Part shown: one piece after another, positions 24,091 through 33,090 of the stretch
Layout: each line of letters opens with the position of its first letter
Position numbering within the stretch: position 1 is the stretch's first letter
Assembly (NCBI RefSeq): GCF_001941845.1
Contig: NZ_CP018870.1
Coordinates: 4,062,501 to 4,126,500, forward strand
DNA length: 64,000 nt
Reading direction: 5' to 3'
DNA from: Streptomyces sp. TN58
Lineage (GTDB): Bacteria; Actinomycetota; Actinomycetes; Streptomycetales; Streptomycetaceae
The notes under the pieces: model-generated
Seen by the model: only the letters and a program-made list of their open reading frames with translations
Database searches by the model: none
Told to the model about the DNA's origin: nothing
Program-made: the position numbers and the translations under genes

Positions 24091-24387
24091 TCAGTCCATT
24101 TCGAGGACGCGGGCGTGCAGCACCTGGCGCTGCTGCAGGGCCGCGCGGACGGCGCGGTGCAGCCCGTCCTCCAGGTAGAGGTCGCCCTGCCACTTCACGA
24201 CGTGGGCGAAGAGGTCGCCGTAGAACGTCGAGTCCTCGGCGAGCAGCGTTTCGAGGTCCAGCTGGCCCTTGGTCGTCACGAGCTGGTCGAGCCGGACCGG
24301 GCGCGGCGCGACGTCCGCCCACTGCCGGGTGGTTTCCCTGCCGTGGTCGGGGTACGGCCGCCCGCTTCCGATGCGCTTGAAGATCAC
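24091..24387 (-). CDS. Small ParB-N-like protein
   Basis: 98 residues from a GTG. The sequence IGSGRPYPDHGRETTRQWADVAPRPVRLDQLVTTKGQLDLETLL ends with LYLEDGLHRAVRAALQQRQVLHARVLEMD, where the DGxHR motif resembles the conserved box of the ParB N-terminal/nucleotide-binding fold. It is conserved beside upp and the LytR_C gene in Streptomyces. Some automatic annotations, as I recall, call such proteins an antitoxin; no toxin gene is adjacent, so I do not follow that. It is divergent from the HerA-like ATPase, 88 bases apart. Confidence 0.7.
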   Translation of the reverse strand: MIFKRIGSGRPYPDHGRETTRQWADVAPRPVRLDQLVTTKGQLDLETLLAEDSTFYGDLFAHVVKWQGDLYLEDGLHRAVRAALQQRQVLHARVLEMD

Positions 24388-24475
24388 ACGGAAAGCCTAC
24401 CGGGCCCGCGCCTGCGGGCGCAGCCTCGCAAGGGCGGTGCAAAAGTGGTGAACACTGCCATATGGGGAGTGATCC

Positions 24476-26167
<1,692 letters not shown>

Positions 26168-26187
26168 CGCGGTGACAGACTCGCCCC

Positions 26188-27120
26188 ATGCGGACTGAAC
26201 TCACCGACACCACGTCCAGCAAGGTCAACCGGGCCCTGCTCGCAGCACGCCGGGCGATAGGCAGCCCCACCATGGGGCTGGTGCTGACGCTCGTCGTCGT
26301 CACCGACGAGGAGAACGCCTACGACGCCGTACGCGCGGCCTCCGAGGCCTCGCGCGAGCATCCCTGCCGCATCATCGCGGTCATCAAGCGGGTCTCGCGC
26401 GGCCCGCACAAGCTTCGCGCCAGCCGGGTCGACGCCGAACTGCGGGTCGGGTCGGACGCCGGGACCGGCGAACTCGTACTGCTGCGCCTGCACGGGGCGC
26501 TGACCGAGCAGGCCGGGTCGGTCGTACTGCCGCTGCTGGTGCCGGACGCGCCGGTGGTGGCCTGGTGGCCCGGCGACGCCCCCGCCGACCTGGCACGGGA
26601 CCCGCTGGGCGCGCTCGCGCAGCGCCGCATCACCGACGCGGCCGCCGCTGTCGACCCGGTGGGCGTGCTCGACGAGCGGGCCGCCGGCTACCAGCCCGGC
26701 GACACCGACCTGGCCTGGACCCGGCTGACGCCGTGGCGGGCCCTGCTCGCCGCCGCCCTGGACCAGAAGCCGCTGCCGGTGACCGGTGCGGCGGTGGAGA
26801 GCGAGCCGGACAACGCGAGCGCCGAGCTGCTGGCGCGCTGGCTGGAGGACCGGCTCGGGGTGCCGGTGGACCGGGTCGCGACCGCGGGCCCGGTCGTCAC
26901 CGGCGTGGTGCTGCGCACCACGGGCGGGGAGATCCGGGTGGACCGGCCCGCGGGCGCGCTGGCCACGTTGATCCTGCCGGGCAGCCCCGACCGCAGGGTG
27001 GCCCTGAAGGTCCGCAGCGGCGCCGAACTGATCGCGGAGGAGCTGCGCCGCCTCGACGCGGACGTGGTCTACGGCTCCGCGCTGCGGCGGCGGCCGGCCC
27101 AGGCGGGGCTCTCGGCGTAG
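26188..27120 (+). CDS. OpcA-family protein (glucose-6-phosphate dehydrogenase assembly protein paralogue)
   Basis: 310 residues. The chain follows OpcA closely: TDTTSSKVNRALLAARRAIGSPTMGLVLTLVVVTDEENAYDAV, REHPCRIIAVIKR, LLVPDAPVVAWWPGDAPADL, DTDLAWTRLTPWRALLAAALD and AELIAEELRRLDADVVYG. OpcA stimulates and assembles glucose-6-phosphate dehydrogenase and normally sits next to zwf. Here there is no zwf; neighbours are a HerA-like ATPase and a cupin. It may be a second copy that assists a distant Zwf, or a diverged one. The 3' end overlaps the convergent cupin gene by 52 bases. Confidence 0.9.
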   Translation: MRTELTDTTSSKVNRALLAARRAIGSPTMGLVLTLVVVTDEENAYDAVRAASEASREHPCRIIAVIKRVSRGPHKLRASRVDAELRVGSDAGTGELVLLRLHGALTEQAGSVVLPLLVPDAPVVAWWPGDAPADLARDPLGALAQRRITDAAAAVDPVGVLDERAAGYQPGDTDLAWTRLTPWRALLAAALDQKPLPVTGAAVESEPDNASAELLARWLEDRLGVPVDRVATAGPVVTGVVLRTTGGEIRVDRPAGALATLILPGSPDRRVALKVRSGAELIAEELRRLDADVVYGSALRRRPAQAGLSA

Positions 27121-27542
27121 TGGTTGTCGTAGGTCGCCGAGCTGTCCCTGATGTCCTGGACGGTGGCCTCGCCCGCGTGGACCCGTCCGAGGAGGCGGTA
27201 GTAGTCGAAGCGGCCCATGCCGGGGGTGAAGCCGACGAAGACGCTCGCCGTGTGGCCGGCGGCGGGGGCGAACGCGTGCTTGACGCCCGGCGGGATCGCG
27301 ATGAAGTCGCCGGCCTCCAGGGTCTGGACCTCGTCGCCGACCAGGACGTCGAGGCGTCCGGCGGTGACGTGGAAGAACTCCGTGGCCCTGGTGTGGAAGT
27401 GCACCGGGGCGCCTGCCGCGCCCTCCTCGAAGGAGGCGGTGTTGCAGGTCAGTTCGGCGGTGTCGGTCAGGAGGGTGATGAGGCTGCCGGGGGCGTCCCG
27501 GACGGTTTCGGCGGTGGCGGCGCGGGTCGCGATCTGTGTCAT
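27069..27542 (-). CDS. Cupin-domain protein
   Basis: 157 residues with a single cupin barrel: GAPVHFHTRATEFFHVTAGRLDVLVGD (motif 1, His/His/Glu metal ligands) and AGDFIAIPPGVKHAFAP (motif 2, His). The tail GMGRFDYYRLLGRVHAGEATVQDIRDSSATYDNHY matches small quercetin-dioxygenase-like cupins. Substrate not known. The end of the gene overlaps opcA-like by 52 bases in the opposite direction. Confidence 0.87.
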   Translation of the reverse strand: MTQIATRAATAETVRDAPGSLITLLTDTAELTCNTASFEEGAAGAPVHFHTRATEFFHVTAGRLDVLVGDEVQTLEAGDFIAIPPGVKHAFAPAAGHTASVFVGFTPGMGRFDYYRLLGRVHAGEATVQDIRDSSATYDNHYAESPAWAGRRRSAEP

Positions 27543-27608
27543 GTCCCCAACCTACGGCCCTGATCGACCGCGATCAGGGCTCGATCAGGACCGTGTGGGG
27601 CCGGTCGG

Positions 27609-28214
27609 TCACCCCTTCGGGGCCTTGGCGGCGGCGGCTTTGGCCGCCGCCTTCATCTCCTGCTTGTGCGCCCGCACCTTGGCCAGGGACTCCGGCCCGG
27701 TGATGTCGGCCGCCGAACGGTAGACGTTCGCCTGGCCGTAGCCGCCCGCGGCCTCCCGCCACCCGCTCGGCCGCACCCCGAAGCGCTTGCCGAGCAGGGC
27801 GAGGAAGATCTGTGCCTTCTGCTCCCCGAAGCCGGGCAGCGCCTTGAGGCGCGCCAGCAGGTCCCGCCCCGTCGCGGCGTCGGCCCACACGGCTTCGGCG
27901 CTCCCGCCGTAGTGCTCCACCAGGTAGGCGCACAGCCGCTGGATCCGCGTCGCCATCGAGCCCGGGTACCGGTGCACGGCCGGCTTCTCGGAGAGCAGGG
28001 CCGCGAAGGCCTCCGGGTCGTACGCGGCGATGGCGTGCGCGTCGAGGTCGTCCGCGCCCATCCGCCGGGCGATCGTCCAGGGCCCCGAGAACGCCCACTC
28101 CATCGGCACCTGCTGGTCCAGCAGCATTCCGACGAGCGCGGCGAGCGGGCTCCGGCCGAGGAGCGCGTCGGCCTCGGGCTGCTGCGCCAGCCGGATGGTG
28201 ATGTCCTTGTCCAT
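27609..28214 (-). CDS. HhH-GPD-type base-excision DNA glycosylase-like protein
   Basis: 201 residues from ATG 28214 with GGAG upstream. The helix-hairpin-helix segment is ARLKALPGFGEQKAQIFLALLGKRFG; the N-terminal helices start ITIRLAQQPEADALLGRSPLAALVGMLLDQQVPMEWAFSGPWTIARRMG, the conserved start of an uncharacterised actinobacterial HhH-GPD family. The C-terminal Lys/Ala-rich tail would bind DNA. The usual catalytic Asp after the HhH cannot be assigned confidently, so base specificity is unknown. It stands alone, divergent from the VOC gene. Confidence 0.84.
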   Translation of the reverse strand: MDKDITIRLAQQPEADALLGRSPLAALVGMLLDQQVPMEWAFSGPWTIARRMGADDLDAHAIAAYDPEAFAALLSEKPAVHRYPGSMATRIQRLCAYLVEHYGGSAEAVWADAATGRDLLARLKALPGFGEQKAQIFLALLGKRFGVRPSGWREAAGGYGQANVYRSAADITGPESLAKVRAHKQEMKAAAKAAAAKAPKG

Positions 28215-28317
28215 GGCTCCAGCGTCCCGCGCGGGCGCGCTCCCCGCGCGGTCGGCACACCACGCGCCTAGCGTGAGTACGACGACATCAGCGAACGAGC
28301 CGAGGAGTCGATCGATC

Positions 28318-29130
28318 ATGCAGGAGTTCCCCGAAGGCGCGCCGTGCTGGGTGGACGCGATGTTCACGGACGTGGAGGGCGCCAAGACCTTCTACGGCGA
28401 CGTGCTGGGCTGGACCTTCGGCGAGTCCAGCACCGAGTACGGCAACTACACGCAGGCCTACTCGGACGGCAAGGCCGTCGCGGCCGTCGTACCGCCGATG
28501 CCCGGGGTCGAGGCCCCCTCCCAGTGGTGCCTGTACCTCGCATCGCCCGACGCGGCGGCCACCGCCGGGAAGGTGACCGCCAACGGCGGTGAGGTCCTGA
28601 TGGGCCCGATGCAGGTCGGCGCCTTCGGCACGATGCTCATCGCGAAGGAGCCGAGCGGCGCCGTCTTCGGTGTGTGGCAGCCGGGTGAGCACAAGGGCTT
28701 CGACAAGATGGGCGAGCCGGGTTCCTACGCCTGGGCGGAGGTCTTCACCCGGGAGCCGGCCAAGCCGGACGCCTTCCTGACGAAGGTCTTCCCGTACGCC
28801 GCGGAGCAGATGGACCCGGGCGACGACCCGGAGATGGCCGACGTGGACTTCAAGGTCTTCAGCGTCGGCGCGCCGGGGCGCCCGGTGCTGGGCCGGATGA
28901 AGATGGACGACGACTTCCCGCCGGAGCTGCCGCCGTACATCCAGGTCTACTTCGCGGTCCCGGACTGCGACGAGGCGGTGTCGAAGACCCAGAAGCACGG
29001 CGGGAAGCTGCACTTCGGACCGATGGACAGCCCGTTCGGCCGCTTCGCGGCGGTCACGGACCCGCAGGGCGCGGCCTTCGCGGTGATCGACATGTCGACG
29101 ACGGTCGGCGAGATGCCCACCTTCGGCTGA
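28318..29130 (+). CDS. Tandem VOC (glyoxalase/bleomycin-resistance fold) protein
   Basis: 270 residues made of two VOC units: PCWVDAMFTDVEGAKTFYGDVLGWTFGESS to SGAVFGVWQPGEHKG, and PGSYAWAEVFTREPAKPDAFLTKVFPYAAEQM to GRFAAVTDPQGAAFAVIDM. The ATG follows GAGGAG. Such tandem proteins include dioxygenase-like or ligand-binding members; metal ligands are not obvious and function is unknown. Confidence 0.88.
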   Translation: MQEFPEGAPCWVDAMFTDVEGAKTFYGDVLGWTFGESSTEYGNYTQAYSDGKAVAAVVPPMPGVEAPSQWCLYLASPDAAATAGKVTANGGEVLMGPMQVGAFGTMLIAKEPSGAVFGVWQPGEHKGFDKMGEPGSYAWAEVFTREPAKPDAFLTKVFPYAAEQMDPGDDPEMADVDFKVFSVGAPGRPVLGRMKMDDDFPPELPPYIQVYFAVPDCDEAVSKTQKHGGKLHFGPMDSPFGRFAAVTDPQGAAFAVIDMSTTVGEMPTFG

Positions 29131-29195
29131 CCCGCCCCGAGCCACCGGGCCGCGCCGCCACGGCACGACCCGGCAGGCTCTGCGGGACGGTCCGG

Positions 29196-31619
29196 CTACG
29201 CGGGCATGACGCCGTGGATGCGGGAGAGGGTGAAGACGCGTTCGTCGCTGCGCAGGTGGCACCAGGCTTCGAGGTACGGCGGATCGAGTTCGAGGTCGCT
29301 GAGGGTGCGCACGGTCCGGTTGCCCGAGGCCGCGACGTACTCGACGGTGACGGCGCCACCGGTGTCGACGGCGTGGGCGAGCTGGCGGACGTCGCTGTAC
29401 GTCAGGAGCTTCGCCCACCCTGAGACGATCTCCTCGGTGTCCGTGCCGAAGGGCGGTCCTCCCGTGAACGGTGCCGGATCGGGGAGCGTGGCCGGGGCGG
29501 CCAGCAGCCGTGCCGCCAACGCCGCCGGGCCGAGGCCGGGGGTTTCCCGCGCCGGGTGCGCGGCGGCTGTCCGGCCGCCGCTGCCCTGGCCGCGGCCGCG
29601 CGGGGCCGGTACGGCGGCGGCCCGGGTCGGCCGGTCTTTCTCGATGCGCAGCGTGCCCTCGGCCGTCTCGGCGACGGGGGCGTATCCCGCGGCCCGGAGC
29701 GCGGACAGCGTCGTGTCGAGCGGGCTCCGGCTGACCAGCACGGTCGGCGCCAACTGCCGTAGCCCCAGCTTGGCCAGTCCGCGGTGGGCGGCGAGTTCGG
29801 CGAGGAGCGCGGGCTCGCCGCCGTGGAGGACGCAGGCGGCGGGGGCGATGCGTACCCGCCCGTGACCGCGTGCCGTGTCGGCGATCAGATACGACAGCGG
29901 CTGCGGCAGCGGTCCGGCCGCGACGTCGGCCAGGCCGGCCGTGATGTCCTCGGGAGCACGGCCCGCGTCCAGGGCCCGGCGGACACTGCGGGCGCTGAAC
30001 CGCCACACCGACGCCGTGCCGCTGGTCTCCCGGTCCGCGACCGAGTCCAGGAGGGAGGCCAGCCGCGCGGACGGTGTGCCGGTGACGACGGCGGTGAGGT
30101 CGGCGCCGATCCGGGCCGTCGCCGTGGCTCGGGGCAGCAGCCGACGGCACTCGACCTCGACCCCCTCCTCGTCGCCGGTCTGCAGGTGGATGCCGTGGGC
30201 GGACAGGGCGCCGCGGGCGATGACGCCGAGGATTTCGGCCTCCCGGATCAGGGTGGCGAACGGCGTCCCGTCCGGCGACGGGTCGGCGAGGGGCCGATGC
30301 CAGGCGATCAGCGGCCCCAGATCCGACGCGACCTCCACACCCTGCGCCGCCGGGAGGGCCGCGGCGGCGTCGAGCAGTCCCTGCCGGGCCTGTAGACAGC
30401 CGCTGCACGGCGGCGCGCCGGCGAGTGCGGGCAGAGCCTTGCCGTCCCCGTCGCGCGCCTGGGTGGGGGTGAGCGGCAGGTTCCGCCATGCCTGGAGCAG
30501 TACGGCGAACTGCTCCGGCGGCTCCTGCTCGGCCCAGGCGTCGTACGCCTCGGTGGGAGGCACGCGGTCGCCGTCCGCGGCCAGCAGCCCGGCGGCATGC
30601 GCCGTCTCCAGAGTGAGGCGTACGACGGCGTCGCCGGCCTGGGCCGCCTTGCCCAGCCTGGCCAGTTCGCGCGTACCGACTCCACCGGACTTCAGCCTGG
30701 CCGGCGGGGTCGTGGAGCAGGCGGCCAGGATCGAGGCGGCGTGGGCGGCGAACGCCGCGGCCGCGGCCGAAGCCTCGCGGTCCACCTCTCGCGGGGTGAC
30801 GTACACCGTTCGGGGGGACGGCGGGAGGGGTTGGAACGGCGCGTGCCGGCCGGGCCCGCGCAGCGCGAGCGTCACCTCGGCGGGCATACGGGCCGGGCCG
30901 TAGCCGTAGAGGTCCGGGACCAGGAGCCCCCGATCCACGGCCCAGCGGGCGCCCGCTTCGAGGTCGGCGCCCCGGCTCCCGAAGACGGCGAACTGCGCGG
31001 GCTCCGCCGGCCCGGCGCCCGCTCGGGCTTCGAGCAGCTTCCGGGTCACCGCAGGAGCCCTGGCGGTCAGGGCGAGGATCCTCTCGGGGGCGCTGTGGTG
31101 CTCCACCAGGGCCACCAGACGCTGTGCCGCGCCGTCCGGCGGCTCGACGCCCAAGGTCAGCAGGATGCCGCGCAGTTCGTCGGAGGTCGTGTCCGCGAGC
31201 AGTTCCTCCAGCGGTGCGTCCAGTCCCAGGGGTGCGTCCCACGCCTGCCGCAGGGGTCCGGCCGTGTGGAGTCCGGCCGCGTCGTCCGGCCAGACCAGCG
31301 CACGATCGGCCAGCGCCTCCAGCACGGCCGCCAGCGCCCGGTCGGCGTCGTCGCCGGCCACCCTCAGCAGCTTCGCGAGGGCGCCGCGCGACGCGGGCGC
31401 GGGCAGCGCCGCCAGGGCTTCGGCGACCTGGAGGTGCGGCAGCGCGAGCCACGGCAGGGCGAGCGCCACCGATGCCGGGCGCTGAAGGCGGTCGGCCAGC
31501 TCTCCCAGCGAGCGCGGCTCCGGGGCGCCCATGGCATCCCTCCGCGTCTCCAGCACCCGTTCCAGACGGCGGCTGTCGAGGCTGGCGAGCCATGTCGTGA
31601 GCGCCGACTGGGACTTCAT
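29196..31619 (-). CDS. Large helicase-associated (XPB/Ssl2 N-terminal-like) protein
   Basis: 807 residues starting MKSQSALTTWLASLDSRRLERVLETRRDAMG (GAGG upstream). N-terminal helical repeats (to about 300) lead to the PLPQPLSYLIADTARGHGRVRIAPAACVLHG block, conserved in actinobacterial proteins annotated as helicase C-terminal or helicase-associated, and a last domain (about 720-800, TVEYVAASGNRTVRTLSDLELDPPYLEAWCHLRSDERVFTLSRI) of the WYL-like type. No Walker A motif is seen, so it lacks helicase activity itself and may be a partner or regulator in DNA repair. It stands alone. Confidence 0.84.
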   Translation of the reverse strand: MKSQSALTTWLASLDSRRLERVLETRRDAMGAPEPRSLGELADRLQRPASVALALPWLALPHLQVAEALAALPAPASRGALAKLLRVAGDDADRALAAVLEALADRALVWPDDAAGLHTAGPLRQAWDAPLGLDAPLEELLADTTSDELRGILLTLGVEPPDGAAQRLVALVEHHSAPERILALTARAPAVTRKLLEARAGAGPAEPAQFAVFGSRGADLEAGARWAVDRGLLVPDLYGYGPARMPAEVTLALRGPGRHAPFQPLPPSPRTVYVTPREVDREASAAAAAFAAHAASILAACSTTPPARLKSGGVGTRELARLGKAAQAGDAVVRLTLETAHAAGLLAADGDRVPPTEAYDAWAEQEPPEQFAVLLQAWRNLPLTPTQARDGDGKALPALAGAPPCSGCLQARQGLLDAAAALPAAQGVEVASDLGPLIAWHRPLADPSPDGTPFATLIREAEILGVIARGALSAHGIHLQTGDEEGVEVECRRLLPRATATARIGADLTAVVTGTPSARLASLLDSVADRETSGTASVWRFSARSVRRALDAGRAPEDITAGLADVAAGPLPQPLSYLIADTARGHGRVRIAPAACVLHGGEPALLAELAAHRGLAKLGLRQLAPTVLVSRSPLDTTLSALRAAGYAPVAETAEGTLRIEKDRPTRAAAVPAPRGRGQGSGGRTAAAHPARETPGLGPAALAARLLAAPATLPDPAPFTGGPPFGTDTEEIVSGWAKLLTYSDVRQLAHAVDTGGAVTVEYVAASGNRTVRTLSDLELDPPYLEAWCHLRSDERVFTLSRIHGVMPA

Positions 31620-31897
31620 GCTGTCGTACCTCGCGGGGTCGGGACCGTGGCAGTGTGCGGGCTCGCCGCAGGCTTCCAGGATGTCCCGCCGCCGGGACCC
31701 GCAGATGCCGTTCCGGAAAGGACCCCCCTTTCCGGGCACGGACACCCGGCGGTTCGGTTCGCCGCGGTACGCCCGTCTGGCGGGTCATGCCCGTCCTGAC
31801 CTGCGGCGGAGTTCGTGCACCGCCTCCTTCCGGACGGCCCCGGACGGAGGCAGACGGACGGAGGCGGATGCAACCAGGACTGCAAACCACTGCTCGA
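31620..31897. other. Spacer between the helicase-associated gene and vapC
   Basis: No supported gene. A 9-bp hairpin (CCGGAAAGG 31713-31721 with CCTTTCCGG 31727-31735) and a GACGGAGG direct repeat near 31850 are the only structures seen. Confidence 0.45.
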
Positions 31898-32320
31898 CTA
31901 CTTACGCCCCTCCGGGCCGTACCACTGGAGGGGCTGGCCGGTTAGTGCGGCGATGCCTTCGAAGTCGTGGTCGCAGTGCAGGAGGGTAAGCCCCTGCAGC
32001 TCGGCGGTCGCTGCGACGACGAGATCGACTGCGCCTGCGCTGCGGTGCCTGCCCTGCTTGGTGAGGGCCTCCTGGACCTGCCAGGCCCGGTCGTAAGCGC
32101 GGTCGTCGACGGGGACCCAGCCGAAGAGCAGCCGTATGTCCTCGATGCCGTGTGCCCGGTCGGCGGCCGATCGGGCGCTGTAGAAGAACTCCAGCTCCGT
32201 GATCGGGCACGTGGCGATCAGGCCGGCGGCCGCTGCCTGGTCCCAGCCGTACTGCTCCGCGTCGCCCCGCATGAACCGGGCGAGGGCGCTGGTGTCGATC
32301 AGGTAGAGCGCGGCGTTCAC
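31898..32320 (-). CDS. vapC: PIN-domain ribonuclease toxin (VapC-like)
   Basis: 140 residues of the PIN fold. Acidic active-site positions are Asp9 (LYLIDTSALARF), Glu42 (ITELEFFYSARS), an Asp in GAVDLVVAATA near 99, and Asp in HCDHDFEGIA near 117. VapC toxins cleave tRNA or rRNA when freed from VapB. The GTG start overlaps the VapB stop by four bases, the standard coupled arrangement with the antitoxin first. The catalytic set is complete, so the toxin should be active. Confidence 0.93.
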   Translation of the reverse strand: MNAALYLIDTSALARFMRGDAEQYGWDQAAAAGLIATCPITELEFFYSARSAADRAHGIEDIRLLFGWVPVDDRAYDRAWQVQEALTKQGRHRSAGAVDLVVAATAELQGLTLLHCDHDFEGIAALTGQPLQWYGPEGRK

Positions 32321-32532
32321 CGTCGGTAGTTCCGCTTGTCCTCGAAGAGCGTCAGATCGAACGCGCCTTCGTCGGCCGCGGCGCGCAGGCGGGTCAGGGC
32401 CAGCGCCCGCCGCCTGTTCTCCAGTACCTCGCGCAAGGCTGTGTTGACCGTCTCCTTCTTGGTACTGGTGCCCAGGGCTTTGGCTACGTCTGCCAGCAGC
32501 TCGTCATCGAGGTCTATGACTGTCCGGCTCAT
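32317..32532 (-). CDS. vapB: VapB-like antitoxin
   Basis: 71 residues from ATG 32532, five bases after GGAGG (an earlier GTG lies inside the ribosome-binding site). The start SRTVIDLDDELLADVAKALGTSTKKETVNTALREVLENRR is the ribbon-helix-helix DNA-binding domain of VapB antitoxins; the C-terminal part (ALTRLRAAADEGAFDLTLFEDKRNYRR) should wrap the VapC active site. Directly upstream are two GTATATC repeats 21 bp apart, a likely operator for autorepression. Confidence 0.92.
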   Translation of the reverse strand: MSRTVIDLDDELLADVAKALGTSTKKETVNTALREVLENRRRALALTRLRAAADEGAFDLTLFEDKRNYRR

Positions 32533-32542
32533 GCGCACCTCC

Positions 32543-32570
32543 GTATATCAACTATGGAAACAAGTATATC
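32543..32570. promoter_or_regulatory. Putative VapB operator (direct GTATATC repeats)
   Basis: GTATATC occurs at 32543-32549 and 32564-32570, two helical turns apart, in an AT-rich pocket just before vapB. Spacing and position fit cooperative binding by a ribbon-helix-helix antitoxin, and the same AT-rich pocket probably holds the promoter. Confidence 0.55.
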
Positions 32571-32624
32571 TCTCGTGGTTCATCGATGTCATGGATTCAC
32601 GTCGGCATGCAACCACGGAACGAC

Positions 32625-32657
32625 GAAGGTCCCGGCCGCTGAGCGGTCGGGACCTTC
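32625..32657 (-). terminator. Hairpin after tRNA-Ser(GGA)
   Basis: GAAGGTCCCG (32625-32634) and CGGGACCTTC (32648-32657) form a 10-bp stem, with an inner CCGC/GCGG stem. It lies 23 bases past the tRNA 3' end on the minus strand. Confidence 0.75.
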
Positions 32658-32679
32658 GGTTCGCCTCTTCAGGCGGCTG

Positions 32680-32764
32680 CGGAGGATACGAGATTCGAAC
32701 TCGTGAGGGGTTGCCCCCAACACGCTTTCCAAGCGTGCGCCCTAGGCCTCTAGGCGAATCCTCC
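32680..32764 (-). tRNA. tRNA-Ser (anticodon GGA)
   Basis: Acceptor GGAGGAT pairs with ATCCTCC. The anticodon arm CACGC-TTGGAAA-GCGTG gives GGA. Long variable arm; T-loop TTCGAAT. CCA is not encoded. This is the third serine isoacceptor in the window. Confidence 0.95.
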
Positions 32765-32890
32765 GCCGCAAACAATACAAGACGCGGAGGGGTGCTCGCG
32801 AACGTGATCGTCCGGAGGGGATCCGGCGGGGGCGGCGCGGGTGCCGGGACGGGGGCGGGGTCGATTCCGGGGGTGCGGATCCGCTAGGGT

Positions 32891-32989
32891 GGGGCCCAGC
32901 CCCTCACGTGGCGCTATCTCACCCAACTCCCCCAGGGCCGGAAGGCAGCAAGGGTAAGTGGGCTCTGGCGGGTGCGTGGGGGGCCCTTT
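32891..32989 (+). ncRNA. ffs: Signal recognition particle RNA (bacterial small 4.5S type)
   Basis: The diagnostic tip AGGGCCGGAAGGCAGCAAGG (32934-32953), with a GGAA tetraloop and the asymmetric loop that binds Ffh, is enclosed by pairing arms: GGGCCC and CCCC near 32892-32903 pair with GTGGGGGGCCC near 32976-32986. It ends near a short T-run. Position just upstream of dnaX matches other Streptomyces. It scaffolds Ffh and FtsY for co-translational membrane targeting. End points are approximate to a few bases. Confidence 0.93.
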
Positions 32990-33090
32990 GCGTTCCCGGG
33001 GCCTTGCGCGGAGGGCCCGGGGTGCAGCCCTCCGGGCCCGGTGGCGTCGGCGGGCCGCTGTTGTCGGTGGGCCCGGATAACCTCGTAGAC

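Noticed and set aside
24091..24387. VapB-type antitoxin
   Set aside because: No PIN or other toxin gene lies next to it, and the DGxHR box fits a ParB-like fold better.
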